A DNA stretch of 64,000 nucleotides from Dokdonella_A sp040005635 (GCA_040005635.1 JBDTYM010000008.1:1-64000); one strand, 5' to 3'. Positions 8,518-17,635 are shown, numbered from the stretch's first letter. The notes: generated by a model not told the origin, from the letters alone. Numbers and translations: made by a program.

Positions 8518-9327
8518 ATGACATCCGCAATCAACAAAGGCACAGCACTGGTCACCGGCGCCTCCGCAGGCATCGGCGCGGTCTACGCCGAGCAGCTGGC
8601 GCGACGCGGCTACGACCTGATACTGGTCGCGCGCAACGCCGAGCGTCTGCAGCAGCTCGCCAGCCGCCTCAGGACCCAGACCGGCCGTTCGGTCGGCGTC
8701 ATCGCAGCCGATCTCAACGACAAGGCGGATCTCGCCCGCGTCGAGGCGGAGCTGCGCAACGACCCGAGCATCACCCTGCTGGTCAACAACGCCGGCGTCG
8801 GTGCGAAGGTTCCGCTGCTGGAAGCGGACGTCGATGCGATGGAGGAGATGATTTCACTCAATGTCGTCGCGCTGACGCGGCTCACCTACGCGGCAGTACC
8901 TGGATTCGTCGCTCGCGGCGGCGGCGGCGTGATCAACATCTCTTCGATCGTCGGCATCGCACCGGAAATGCTCAACGGTGTGTACGGCGGCAGCAAGGCG
9001 TTCGTACTGGCGCTGACGCAGTCGATGCACCACGAACTCGCCGAGAAGGGCATCCGCGTGCAAGCGGTGCTGCCCGGTGCGACGGCGACGGACTTCTGGG
9101 ACTTCATCGGTGGCGCCGCAAACCTGCCGCAGCACCGAGTGATGTCGGCCGCGGATATGGTCGACGCCGCGCTCGCCGGCTTCGACCAGGGCGAACTCGT
9201 CACGATTCCAGCGTTGCCGGATGCGGCCGATTGGGACGCGTTTGAAGCGGCGCGCCGCACGATGATGCCGAACCTGTCGCGCACGCAGCCTGCAGCGCGC
9301 TATGCGGCGTCGAAGATTGCCGCCTGA
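8518..9327 (+). CDS. short-chain dehydrogenase/reductase
   Basis: This 269-residue classical SDR carries the coenzyme motif TGASAGIG near residue 14, NNAGVG near 92, a catalytic Ser in INISSIVG and the YGGSK (Y-x3-K) catalytic pair. Basic residues after the second strand (ARNAERL) suggest NADP use. The strong GGAGGAG 6 bases before ATG 8518 fixes the start; the open frame further upstream overlaps the promoter region. It is divergent from the GlxA-type regulator. The substrate cannot be told from sequence. Confidence 0.92.
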   Translation: MTSAINKGTALVTGASAGIGAVYAEQLARRGYDLILVARNAERLQQLASRLRTQTGRSVGVIAADLNDKADLARVEAELRNDPSITLLVNNAGVGAKVPLLEADVDAMEEMISLNVVALTRLTYAAVPGFVARGGGGVINISSIVGIAPEMLNGVYGGSKAFVLALTQSMHHELAEKGIRVQAVLPGATATDFWDFIGGAANLPQHRVMSAADMVDAALAGFDQGELVTIPALPDAADWDAFEAARRTMMPNLSRTQPAARYAASKIAA

Positions 9328-9461
9328 CCTCGCTGCGCGTCCAGCCAGCAATGCCACCATCCGTCGGCGACAGGAAAGCTTCATGCACAGGAACGATCCC
9401 GCGGCGCACTCGCCGCGGTTCGCACGGCGGCCACTGCAATGCGCTTCCCGAATGCTTGCAA

Positions 9462-9845
9462 CTAATCTCCGAAACGCCCCGCTGCTTTCAGCGCGTCGAC
9501 TTCGTCCTCCTCGAATAGGCGCGAGCGCGTCAGAAAGCGCACGCCTTCGCCGTTGTCGAGCGAGAACATGCCGCCGCGTCCGGGTACGACATCGATGATC
9601 AGCTGCGTGTGCTTCCAGTACTCGAACTGCGACGGGCTGATGTAGAACGGCGCGCCGCCGATTTCGCCGAGCAGCACATCGCGATCGCCGACGATGAAAT
9701 CGTTCTGCGGATAGCACATCGGCGACGAGCCGTCGCAGCAGCCGCCTGACTGGTGGAAGAGGACCGGGCCGTGCTTCTCGCGCAAACGGGCGATAAGTGC
9801 CACTGCCGCATCCTGTGCGACGACTTGAGTAGGCAGCTCGGGCAT
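9462..9845 (-). CDS. DUF779 protein, aldehyde dehydrogenase partner
   Basis: This 127-residue protein has the DUF779 hallmarks FHQSGGCCDGSSPMC near residues 30-45 and YISPSQFEYWKHTQLIIDVVPGRGGMFSLD further on. The family is commonly found beside class-I aldehyde dehydrogenases, as here, but has no established activity. The three closely spaced cysteines suggest metal or thiol chemistry. ATG at 9845 is preferred over a longer frame start at 9890 because AAGGAG precedes it. It lies 76 bases downstream of the aldehyde dehydrogenase on the same strand and is probably co-transcribed from the sigma-54 promoter. Confidence 0.88.
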   Translation of the reverse strand: MPELPTQVVAQDAAVALIARLREKHGPVLFHQSGGCCDGSSPMCYPQNDFIVGDRDVLLGEIGGAPFYISPSQFEYWKHTQLIIDVVPGRGGMFSLDNGEGVRFLTRSRLFEEDEVDALKAAGRFGD

Positions 9846-9921
9846 GCGTTCGCTCCTTGCGGGTTCGACGAGAATTCCGATCCGCCGCACGCGCGACGGA
9901 CCGGCGACAGCATCCGCACGC

Positions 9922-11442
9922 TCAGAAGAAGCCGAGCGCCTTCGGCGAGTAGCTGACCAGCAGATTCTTCGTCTGCTGATAGTGATCGAGCATCATCTTG
10001 TGGTTCTCGCGGCCAATGCCGCTTTGCTTGTAGCCACCGAACGCCGCATGCGCGGGATAGGCGTGATAGCAGTTCGTCCACACGCGGCCGGCCTGGATCT
10101 CGCGGCCAAAACGATAGGCGCGTGTTCCATCACGCGTCCACACGCCGGCGCCGAGGCCGTACAGCGTGTCGTTGGCGATCGACAGCGCTTCCTCTTCGTC
10201 CTTGAACGTGGTCACCGACAATACCGGCCCAAAAATCTCTTCCTGGAAAATGCGCATCTTGTTGTGGCCCTGGAACACGGTCGGCGTCATGTAGTAACCG
10301 TCCTTCAGATCGCCATCGAGTATCTTGCGCGTACCCCCGGTCAGCACCTTGGCGCCTTCCTGCTTGCCGATATCGACGTAGGACAGGATCTTCTCGAGCT
10401 GTTCGCTCGATGCCTGCGCGCCGATCATCGTGGTCGGATCCAGCGGATTGCCCTGCTTGATCGCAGCGACGCGCTTCAGCGCGCGCTCCATGAAGCGGTC
10501 ATACACCGACTCCTGGATCAGCGCGCGGCTCGGGCAGGTGCACACCTCGCCCTGGTTCAACGCGAACATCACGAAGCCTTCGATCGCCTTGTCGAAGAAG
10601 TCGTCGTCCTTCGCCACGACATCGTCGAAGAAGATGTTCGGCGACTTGCCGCCGAGCTCCAGCGTGACCGGAATCAGGTTCTGTGAGGCGTACTGCATGA
10701 TGAGGCGGCCGGTCGTCGTCTCGCCGGTGAATGCGATCTTCGCGATGCGCGGACTCGATGCGAGAGGTTTGCCGGCTTCGAGGCCGAAGCCGTTGACGAT
10801 GTTGAGCACGCCAGGCGGCAACAGATCGCCAACCAATTCGGCCCAGACGAGGATGCTGACCGGTGTCTGCTCGGCAGGCTTCAGCACGACGCAGTTGCCG
10901 GCAGCGAGTGCGGGCGCGAGTTTCCAGGTCGCCATCAGGATGGGGAAATTCCACGGGATGATCTGGCCGACCACGCCGAGTGGCTCGTGGAACTGGTACG
11001 CGACCGTGTCGTGGTCGATCTCGCCGATCGATCCCTCCTGCGCGCGGATGCATCCGGCGAAATAGCGGAAGTGGTCGATTGCGAGCGGGATGTCGGCAGC
11101 GCGCGTCTCGCGCAGGGGCTTGCCGTTGTCCCAGGTTTCCGCGTGCGCGAGCAGGTCGAGGTTCTGCTCCATGCGGTCGGCGATGCGATTGAGGATGTTG
11201 GCGCGCTCGGCCGGCGACGTGCGACCCCACGCTTTCTTCGCCTTGTGCGCGGCATCGAGCGCAAGCTCGATGTCATCCTTGTCCGAGCGCGCAATTTCGC
11301 AAAACGGCTTGCCGGTTATCGGCGTGATGTTCTCGAAATATCGGCCGCTGGTCGGCGCGACCCACTGGCCGCCGATGAAATTCTCGTAACGGTTCTTGAA
11401 TGGCACCTGCACCGAAAGGTTCTGTTGTTCGAGCTTGGTCAT
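9922..11442 (-). CDS. aldB: NAD-dependent (acet)aldehyde dehydrogenase, AldB/ExaC/AcoD type
   Basis: This 506-residue enzyme oxidises an aldehyde, most likely acetaldehyde, to the acid. It shows VVGQIIPWNFPILMATWKLAPAL, the catalytic glutamate region TLELGGKSPNIFF, the catalytic Cys in NQGEVCTCPSRALI, and the EEIFGPV and KQSGIGRENHKMML C-terminal motifs typical of the AldB/ExaC subgroup. Members of this group are often sigma-54 dependent and serve ethanol or acetoin catabolism. AAGGAG 8 bases before ATG fixes the start, and a sigma-54 promoter lies 33 bases upstream. It is divergent from an AcoR-like activator and followed by DUF779. Confidence 0.94.
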   Translation of the reverse strand: MTKLEQQNLSVQVPFKNRYENFIGGQWVAPTSGRYFENITPITGKPFCEIARSDKDDIELALDAAHKAKKAWGRTSPAERANILNRIADRMEQNLDLLAHAETWDNGKPLRETRAADIPLAIDHFRYFAGCIRAQEGSIGEIDHDTVAYQFHEPLGVVGQIIPWNFPILMATWKLAPALAAGNCVVLKPAEQTPVSILVWAELVGDLLPPGVLNIVNGFGLEAGKPLASSPRIAKIAFTGETTTGRLIMQYASQNLIPVTLELGGKSPNIFFDDVVAKDDDFFDKAIEGFVMFALNQGEVCTCPSRALIQESVYDRFMERALKRVAAIKQGNPLDPTTMIGAQASSEQLEKILSYVDIGKQEGAKVLTGGTRKILDGDLKDGYYMTPTVFQGHNKMRIFQEEIFGPVLSVTTFKDEEEALSIANDTLYGLGAGVWTRDGTRAYRFGREIQAGRVWTNCYHAYPAHAAFGGYKQSGIGRENHKMMLDHYQQTKNLLVSYSPKALGFF

Positions 11443-11474
11443 GGCGAAACTCCTTGCTGGGATGGAACATTGAG

Positions 11475-11491
11475 AGCACCAGCTATGCCAA
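11475..11491 (-). promoter_or_regulatory. sigma-54 (-24/-12) promoter of aldB
   Basis: The reverse strand reads TTGGCATAGCTGGTGCT. The invariant GG (11489-11488) and GC (11477-11476) are exactly 10 bases apart, as required of RpoN promoters, and TTGGCA matches the -24 box fully. The start of transcription would fall near 11465, about 20 bases before the aldB ATG. The divergent gene encodes a GAFTGA-type sigma-54 activator, which makes the call much stronger than the motif alone. Confidence 0.8.
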
Positions 11492-11625
11492 CTGGCGATG
11501 ATGTTGCGGCGAAGCAGGCAAAGGAGCTCGCTTACATAGCGAAAAAAACAGCCACCTGCGGCGATGCAGCACGGGCGCGCGGAGATTTCCCTTGCGCCGT
11601 ACCTTATTAGGTGTGTAGTAGCGCA

Positions 11626-11659
11626 ACAGGTTCAAGTTCACCTGTCGCAAACTGCAACA
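11626..11659. promoter_or_regulatory. overlapping palindromes, likely activator binding sites (UAS)
   Basis: Two overlapping inverted repeats sit 140-180 bases upstream of the aldB sigma-54 promoter. The first is ACAGGT (11626-11631) with ACCTGT (11640-11645), perfect, 8-base spacer. The second is TGTCGCA (11643-11649) with TGCAACA (11653-11659), one mismatch, 3-base spacer. Position and symmetry fit an upstream activating sequence for the adjacent AcoR-like protein; they also abut that gene's start and could mediate autoregulation. Confidence 0.55.
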
Positions 11660-11673
11660 CTCGGATGATCGTC

Positions 11674-13530
11674 ATGTCTCGTACCACCCCCAATTCGAGT
11701 CTGCTCGTCGCGAGGGAACGCTTCTTTTCGAGCGGCGAGCGCCCGACCGGTCTCATCTCGAAAATCATCCTCGAGTCATGGCAACGCTGCGCGGCTCTCG
11801 GGTTGTCGGCGCGATTGCGACCCGAAGTCGAGCGGCTCCCAGCTTCGGCGTTGCATGAGCTGCTCGATCGTCACGAATCGCTGCGACGACTGTGTCGGAA
11901 CGAACTCGAAGCCCTGCACGCGAGTGCGCGTGCCGGTGGTGCGATCGCCATCCTGACCGCGCCCGATGGCCTCATTCTCGACGCCGTCGGCGACGCTGCA
12001 TTTCTCGACAAGGCGGCACGCGTCTCGCTGCGGCCCGGCGTACCGTGGCGCGAAGATGCGACCGGTACGAACGCGATCGGTACTGCGCTGATCGAGCGGC
12101 GTGCCGTCGAAGTGCGTGGCGGTGAGCACTATTTCGAGCCGTATCGCATTCTCAGCTGCTCCGCCGCGCCGATTCTCGATCCATTCGGCCGCCTCGCGGG
12201 CGCGCTTGACCTTTCCGGTGAAGCGAACGTGCACCATGTGCATGCGCTCGGTCTCGTGCAACTGGCGGTCGATCAGATCGAGCATCGTTTGTTCGATGAT
12301 GTCTGCGCCGAACGCGAGCTCATCCGCCTGCACAGCGATCCGAGCCTGCTCGGCACGCCGCGCGAAGGCGTGTTGATGTTCGAAGGCCATCGCCTCGTCG
12401 CCGCCAACCGTTATGCCCTTGCATTGCTCGGTCTGGATTGGGAGGAGCTCGGCCGTCGTCGCTACGACGAACTGTTCAGCGGTGCCATGCCGAGGTCGAA
12501 TGCGATCGCGGGATTGCGCGACCACTTCGGTAACGTGCTGCATGCGCGACGTCAGTTGCCTGGTGCACGTGTGTCATCCAACGGGCCGACGCGCTGCACC
12601 AGACGCACGTTGAAGCCGGTGGTCGACGCTGCACTCCAAGCGCAGCTCGAGCGCGCCGTGCGCCTGATCAATGCGGATATTCCAGTGCTGCTGCAGGGTG
12701 AAACCGGAACTGGCAAGGAAGTGTTTGCGCGCGCCCTGCATCAGCGTTGTGCGCGTATGTCGTCGGCATTCGTCGCGATCAACTGCGCGGCGCTGCCCGA
12801 AAGCCTGATCGAGTCGGAACTGTTCGGTTACGCGCCCGGCGCATTCACGGGAGCACGTCGCGAAGGTTCGGTGGGGCTGCTGCGTGAGGCGGATGGTGGC
12901 GTGTTGTTCCTCGACGAGATCGGCGACATGCCATTGCCGTTGCAGAGCCGTCTGCTGCGCGTGCTGCAGGAGCGCGAAGTCGTCGCGCTTGGCAGCAGCC
13001 GTGCCGCGCCGGTCGACTTCGCGTTGATTGCCGCCTCGCATCACGACTTGCGTGTGGCGGTGGAGGCCGGTGCATTTCGCGCGGATCTATACTATCGCAT
13101 CGCGCAGAGCCAGGTCAGATTGCCGCCGCTGCGCGAGCACGCCGATCTGCGCACGTTGATTGCGCAACTGTGGACCTCTTTGACTGCGGACGACACGCGT
13201 CTGCGTCTCGGGGAGAGCGCCGCGGCCGAACTCGCAGCGTACTCGTGGCCAGGCAATTTCAGGCAACTCGTCGCCGTTCTACGCGAGCTGATCGCGCTGG
13301 CGCAGCCGGGCAGCACGATCGGGCGCGAAGCGCTACCGGAGTTGGTTGATGCGAAGCTGGCTGCGACGGGCAGCCGGATCGTGCCGGGAAAAATCGCCCG
13401 GCTCGACACGATCGAGCGTGATGCAATGCGCCAGGCACTCGCGGCTACCGGAGGCAATACTTCCGAAGCGGCAAGACGCCTTGGCGTCAGTCGCAGTACC
13501 TTGTACCGGCGCCTGCGCGACTACGATTGA
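11674..13530 (+). CDS. sigma-54-dependent activator, AcoR-like
   Basis: The roughly 618-residue enhancer-binding protein has an N-terminal GAF-type sensor region (about residues 60-210, with PWREDATGTNAIGTAL), a PAS-like stretch (about 220-290), an AAA+ domain with Walker A GETGTGKE, the sigma-54 contact loop GAFTGA, and Walker B FLDEIGDM, and a C-terminal Fis-type HTH (NTSEAARRLGVSRSTLYRRL). This architecture is that of AcoR-like regulators of acetoin/aldehyde metabolism. ATG 11674 is preferred (GGAT upstream); an ATG at 11665 and a GTG at 11611 are possible, but the latter would put the putative operator inside the gene. It is divergent from aldB, its presumed target. Confidence 0.92.
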   Translation: MSRTTPNSSLLVARERFFSSGERPTGLISKIILESWQRCAALGLSARLRPEVERLPASALHELLDRHESLRRLCRNELEALHASARAGGAIAILTAPDGLILDAVGDAAFLDKAARVSLRPGVPWREDATGTNAIGTALIERRAVEVRGGEHYFEPYRILSCSAAPILDPFGRLAGALDLSGEANVHHVHALGLVQLAVDQIEHRLFDDVCAERELIRLHSDPSLLGTPREGVLMFEGHRLVAANRYALALLGLDWEELGRRRYDELFSGAMPRSNAIAGLRDHFGNVLHARRQLPGARVSSNGPTRCTRRTLKPVVDAALQAQLERAVRLINADIPVLLQGETGTGKEVFARALHQRCARMSSAFVAINCAALPESLIESELFGYAPGAFTGARREGSVGLLREADGGVLFLDEIGDMPLPLQSRLLRVLQEREVVALGSSRAAPVDFALIAASHHDLRVAVEAGAFRADLYYRIAQSQVRLPPLREHADLRTLIAQLWTSLTADDTRLRLGESAAAELAAYSWPGNFRQLVAVLRELIALAQPGSTIGREALPELVDAKLAATGSRIVPGKIARLDTIERDAMRQALAATGGNTSEAARRLGVSRSTLYRRLRDYD

Positions 13531-13953
13531 GTTGATCGCGATCCATTCCACCGCCCGCTTCCAATACGGGACGCGATGAGTGGCGCGAATCCACATTGCC
13601 TGATCAACGAACGGCCGCCGAGAACGAGCTCTGCGACTGCTGCGGATCTGCGCGCGCTGCAGAGAAGCAAGCAAGCTCGTCGGTAGATCCTGTCAGCGGC
13701 CTTTCGCTATGCCGCAATTGCGCATCCAGGCGGCGCCGCTGGCGGATCTCACGACGAGGTGCTTGACGCGCGTACCGGGCAACCTCATTTAGACGACCAT
13801 CTCGCGATTCGACGCTACCTGAACGCCAGGCGCGTGATTGGCCGGCGGCACTGAAATGTTCACGCGCACACGCCGGTCTTGGACGTCGCCGAAATCGCTC
13901 CACACTCGGTTTTAGTGGTCCATCCGTATCCATTTGCCCGAGGGGGCTGACCC
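13531..13953. other. intergenic, nothing recognised
   Basis: These 423 bases between the activator gene and msrB contain no frame with recognisable similarity, plausible start and ribosome binding site. A promoter for the msr operon must lie near the right end, but I see no clear -35/-10 pair. Confidence 0.4.
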
Positions 13954-14487
13954 ATGACTGCAAAAACGCCAGGCAATCCGTCACGACCCGACCGACGCCG
14001 TTGGTTGATGGCTGCCGGCGCGGCTGTCGCCGGTGCCGCCTTCCTGAAATTTCGTCCACAAGGGATCACGGCGGCGCATGCCGACGACAAGGCCCCCTTT
14101 GAAGTGACCCACACCGACGCGGAGTGGCGTTCGCTGCTGACGCCGGATCAGTACGCGGTGCTGCGCCAGGAGGCCACCGAGCGTGCTTTCAGCAGCCCGC
14201 TCGATCACGAGAAGCGGCATGGCGTGTTCGCTTGTGCCGGCTGCGACCTCGATCTTTTCTCGTGGACAACCAAATTCGACAGCGGCACCGGTTGGCCGAG
14301 CTTCTGGAAACCGCTGCCTCATGCGGTCAATCAACGGCGTGACCTTACGCTCGGCATGGCGCGTGACGAAGTGCATTGCCGTCGTTGCGGCGGCCATCTC
14401 GGTCATGTCTTCGACGACGGTCCGAAGCCGACCGGCTTGCGTTACTGCATGAACGGTGTCGCGCTGACCTTCAAACCTGCCGCGTGA
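13954..14487 (+). CDS. msrB: exported peptide-methionine (R)-S-oxide reductase
   Basis: This 177-residue protein reduces methionine-R-sulfoxide in proteins. A Tat-type signal (SRPDRRRWLMAAGAAVAGAAF, residues about 9-32) suggests export after folding. The MsrB domain has zinc-binding CAGC and CRRCGGHLGHVF pairs, GTGWPSFW, and the catalytic Cys in RYCMNG. GAGGGGG precedes ATG 13954. It is the first gene of an operon with dipZ (19-base gap) and msrA, which implies a periplasmic methionine-repair system with its own electron supply. Confidence 0.93.
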   Translation: MTAKTPGNPSRPDRRRWLMAAGAAVAGAAFLKFRPQGITAAHADDKAPFEVTHTDAEWRSLLTPDQYAVLRQEATERAFSSPLDHEKRHGVFACAGCDLDLFSWTTKFDSGTGWPSFWKPLPHAVNQRRDLTLGMARDEVHCRRCGGHLGHVFDDGPKPTGLRYCMNGVALTFKPAA

Positions 14488-14506
14488 CGCCGCGGATTCA
14501 GTCGAC

Positions 14507-16285
14507 ATGACGATCGTTCTACTGACTTACCTCGCGGGCGTGTTGACGATCATCAGCCCGTGCATCCTGCCGGTGCTGCCGTTCGTGTTCGCGCGCGCTG
14601 AAGGCGCCTTCGTGCGCAGCACGCTGCCGTTGCTCGCAGGCATGGCGATCACCTTCGCCCTGGTCGCGAGCCTCGCCGCGCTCGGCGGTGGCTGGGCGGT
14701 GCACGCGAACCAGTACGGCCGCATCATCGCGCTGGTCGTGCTCGCGTTCTTCGGACTCACGCTGCTGCTGCCGCAGCTGGCCGATGCGCTCGCGCGCCCG
14801 TTGGTTGCCCTGGGTGCACGCTTGACGCGTTCGGCGGACGGCGAGGGTGGCGAGCAGTCTTCGCCGGCTTCCTCGTTCGTGCTCGGCATCGCGACGGGAC
14901 TGTTGTGGGCGCCGTGCGCAGGTCCGATCCTCGGGCTCGTGCTGACTGGCGCCGCGTTGAACGGCGCCAGCGTCGGCACCAGTCTCTTGCTGCTCGCCTA
15001 TGCGGCGGGCGCTGCGACATCGCTCGCGTTGGCTCTGTTCGTCGGCGGCCGTGTGTTCGGCGCGCTCAAGCGCTCACTCGGGGCCGGCGAATGGATCCGG
15101 CGTGTGCTCGGTGTCGCGGTACTTGCCAGCGTGGTTGCGATTGCGCTCGGTCTCGATACCGGCTTCCTGAGTCGGCTTTCGATTGCAGGAACGACGGGCG
15201 TGGAGCAATCGCTGCTTTCGTTGTCGCATGCGCCGAACCCGACCGCGCCGCCAGCGGACGCCGTGCAAGCAGCACCTGCCGACGCGACGGTGCCAGCGAA
15301 CGCAGCAGCCATCGTGCTTCCCGACGAAGGCGCGATGCCGTCGCTCGATGGCGCGACGGAATGGCTGAATTCGCCGCCGCTGACGGCCGCGGGACTGCGC
15401 GGCAAGGTTGTGCTGATCGACTTCTGGACCTATTCCTGCGTCAACTGCATCCGCACGCTGCCATATCTGCGCGCCTGGGCCGACAAGTACAAGGATCGTG
15501 GACTCGTCGTCATCGGCGTGCATGCACCGGAGTTCGCCTTCGAGCACGATGTCGACAACATCCGTCGTGCCGCGACCGAGTTCAAGATCGACTATCCGAT
15601 TGCGGTCGACAACGACTATTCGATCTGGCGCGCGTTCCACAACGAATACTGGCCTGCACACTATTTCATCGACGCGAAAGGCCGCATCCGTCACCACCAT
15701 TTCGGCGAAGGCGAGTACGCGCAGTCCGAGCGCATCATCCAGCAGCTGCTGGCCGAAGCCGGAGCGCCTGCCGTTGCGGGCGGCATGGTGCAGCCGGAGG
15801 TGACGGGAGCTGCGTTGGCCGCCGGCCGCTCGGATGCATTGTCACCGGAGACCTATGTCGGCTATGGCCGGGCCGAGCATTTCGCGTCGCCGGGCGGCGC
15901 CGTGCACGATCGCAATCGCGACTACGCGGCGCCGCAGCCGCTCGACGCGAATGCGTGGGGTCTGGTCGGCACCTGGAACATCGCGGAAGAGAAAGCACGT
16001 CTGGCTGCCGCTGGCGGCCGTATCGTCTATCGCTTCCACGCGCGCGATCTCAACCTCGTGCTCGGTCCCGCTGCCGATGGCAAGCCGGTGCGCTTCCGCG
16101 TGCGCGTCGACGGCGTGGCGCCGGGGGGAAGTCACGGCGTGGACACCGACGCCGACGGCGCGGGCACCGTCTCGCAACAGCAGCTTTATCAACTTCTACG
16201 CGTCAAGGGCGACGTCGGCGATCACACGTTCGAGATCGAATTCCTCGATCCGGGCGTCGAGGCGTATGCCTTCACGTTCGGCTAG
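14507..16285 (+). CDS. dipZ: DipZ: CcdA-type membrane electron conduit fused to thioredoxin and DipZ C-terminal domain
   Basis: The 592-residue protein passes electrons from cytoplasmic thioredoxin to periplasmic targets. Residues 1-235 form a CcdA/DsbD-like membrane domain of six or so helices, with the conserved cysteines in ISPCILPVLP and WAPCAGPILG. A linker of about 60 residues leads to a periplasmic thioredoxin-like domain (about 280-420) with active site CVNC near 311, in FWTYSCVNCIRTLPYL. The C-terminal DipZ beta-domain (about 440-592) ends IEFLDPGVEAYAFTFG. Sitting between msrB and msrA, it most likely reduces these two exported enzymes. A paralogue lacking the membrane part lies at 61335. 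Confidence 0.93.
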   Translation: MTIVLLTYLAGVLTIISPCILPVLPFVFARAEGAFVRSTLPLLAGMAITFALVASLAALGGGWAVHANQYGRIIALVVLAFFGLTLLLPQLADALARPLVALGARLTRSADGEGGEQSSPASSFVLGIATGLLWAPCAGPILGLVLTGAALNGASVGTSLLLLAYAAGAATSLALALFVGGRVFGALKRSLGAGEWIRRVLGVAVLASVVAIALGLDTGFLSRLSIAGTTGVEQSLLSLSHAPNPTAPPADAVQAAPADATVPANAAAIVLPDEGAMPSLDGATEWLNSPPLTAAGLRGKVVLIDFWTYSCVNCIRTLPYLRAWADKYKDRGLVVIGVHAPEFAFEHDVDNIRRAATEFKIDYPIAVDNDYSIWRAFHNEYWPAHYFIDAKGRIRHHHFGEGEYAQSERIIQQLLAEAGAPAVAGGMVQPEVTGAALAAGRSDALSPETYVGYGRAEHFASPGGAVHDRNRDYAAPQPLDANAWGLVGTWNIAEEKARLAAAGGRIVYRFHARDLNLVLGPAADGKPVRFRVRVDGVAPGGSHGVDTDADGAGTVSQQQLYQLLRVKGDVGDHTFEIEFLDPGVEAYAFTFG

Positions 16286-16315
16286 ATGCGAACTCAGCAA
16301 CCACCGGAGATAGCC

Positions 16316-17047
16316 ATGTTCCGCAATTTTCCTTATGCAAAATTCGCTCGGCGACTGTCCGCCGGGGCGCTGCTGGTCGCGGCAGCGCTGCTGCCGATGC
16401 TGTGGCAGCAGGCCGCGCGATCGGCCGAAGCGGCCGTGAAGATTCCCGCACCGACGAGCGACGAACCGGTGTCCGACGCAACCTCGGAGACCGCGGTGCT
16501 GGCCGGCGGCTGTTTCTGGGGCGTGCAGGGCGTGTTCCAGCACGTGAAAGGCGTCAGCAAGGCGATGTCGGGCTACGCCGGCGGCGCCGGCAATACCGCG
16601 CACTACGAGAAGGTCGGCATGGGCACCACCGGTCACGCCGAATCGGTGCAGGTCACGTTCGATCCGCACCAGATCAGCTACGGCCAGATCCTGCAGATTT
16701 ATTTCTCGGTGGCGCACGATCCGACGCAGCGCAATCGGCAGGGACCGGATACCGGCACGCAGTATCGTTCGGCCATCTTCCCCATGAACGAAGCGCAGAA
16801 GGCAGTGGCGAAGAGCTATGTCGCCCAGCTCGACCAGAGCGGCGTCTACGGCCAGCCGATCGCGACGACGATCGAACCCGGCAAGTCGTTCTATGCGGCC
16901 GAGCCATATCACCAGGATTTTCTGGCGCGCAATCCGACCTACGGCTATATCGTCGCCAACGACCTGCCGAAGATCGCGAATCTGAAGCAGGTGTTTCCGG
17001 AGCGTTATCGGGAGACGCCGTCGCTGGTGATGGTGTCTGTTCATTGA
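16316..17047 (+). CDS. msrA: exported peptide-methionine (S)-S-oxide reductase
   Basis: This 243-residue protein reduces methionine-S-sulfoxide. An N-terminal hydrophobic stretch (LSAGALLVAAALLPMLW) acts as signal peptide or anchor, ending near residue 35. The MsrA domain starts with the catalytic motif AGGCFWGVQGVFQ and continues with SGYAGG, VTFDPHQISYGQIL, GTQYRSAIF and AEPYHQDFLARNP. ATG 16316 (GGAGA 7 bases upstream) is preferred over an ATG at 16286 that abuts the dipZ stop. It is the last gene of msrB-dipZ-msrA, so both stereoisomers can be repaired outside the cytoplasm. Confidence 0.93.
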   Translation: MFRNFPYAKFARRLSAGALLVAAALLPMLWQQAARSAEAAVKIPAPTSDEPVSDATSETAVLAGGCFWGVQGVFQHVKGVSKAMSGYAGGAGNTAHYEKVGMGTTGHAESVQVTFDPHQISYGQILQIYFSVAHDPTQRNRQGPDTGTQYRSAIFPMNEAQKAVAKSYVAQLDQSGVYGQPIATTIEPGKSFYAAEPYHQDFLARNPTYGYIVANDLPKIANLKQVFPERYRETPSLVMVSVH

Positions 17048-17206
17048 GAATGCGCAGGCCGGGACGGTATCGATAGGTATCGATCCGGCGCAAATGAATT
17101 CCGAGCGCTGTCGATTCCGGCATCGCTCGATCGTCGTCTGGACAAGAGCCCATTCCGGAATCGATCGGAACGCGGGCTCGAACCCGACCTGTAAGGAGAG
17201 ACGACG

Positions 17207-17635
17207 ATGCGTTTCATGGTGATCGTGAAGGCAACTCACGACTCGGAAGCCGGCGTGATGCCGAGCGAGCGGTTGATGACCGAGATGGGTAAGTTCAACG
17301 AGGAACTGGTCAAGGCCGGGGTGATGCTTGCTGGCGAAGGGCTGCATCCGAGTTCGAGGGGAGCGCGCGTGCACTTTTCCGGCGCCCGACGCAGCGTTAT
17401 CGACGGACCGTTCGCCGAAACCAAGGAGCTGATTGCCGGCTTCTGGTTGTGGCAGGTGCGATCGAGGGAGGAGGCGATCGAATGGGCCAAGCGCTGCCCG
17501 AACCCGTTTGAAGGCGGCGACTCGGAAATCGAGATCCGCCAAGTGTTCGAGGCGGAGGACTTCGGTGCGGAGTTCACGCCCGAGTTGCGCGAGCAGGAAG
17601 AGCGCCTGCGCGCGCAGATTGCCGCTGGACGGTGA
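17207..17635 (+). CDS. YCII/DGPF-domain protein
   Basis: The 142-residue protein is a YCII-related (DGPF) family member, with MRFMVIVKA at the start and the signature IDGPFAETKELIAGFWLWQ around residues 64-82. These small alpha-beta proteins are of uncertain enzymatic role and are typical neighbours and probable targets of ECF42-type sigma factors, one of which lies at 19611. AAGGAGA precedes the ATG. A PhnB-like gene follows 144 bases later. Confidence 0.9.
   Translation: MRFMVIVKATHDSEAGVMPSERLMTEMGKFNEELVKAGVMLAGEGLHPSSRGARVHFSGARRSVIDGPFAETKELIAGFWLWQVRSREEAIEWAKRCPNPFEGGDSEIEIRQVFEAEDFGAEFTPELREQEERLRAQIAAGR

Noticed and set aside
13954..17047. Reading the thioredoxin/msr operon as a cytochrome c maturation locus because of the CcdA domain
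   Set aside because: No other ccm/ccs genes are present and both neighbours are Msr enzymes; the DipZ C-terminal domain fits thiol supply instead.
14905..17076. A 723-codon open frame across dipZ and msrA in another frame
   Set aside because: Arg-rich composition and no motifs; the overlapping dipZ and msrA frames are clearly the coding ones.
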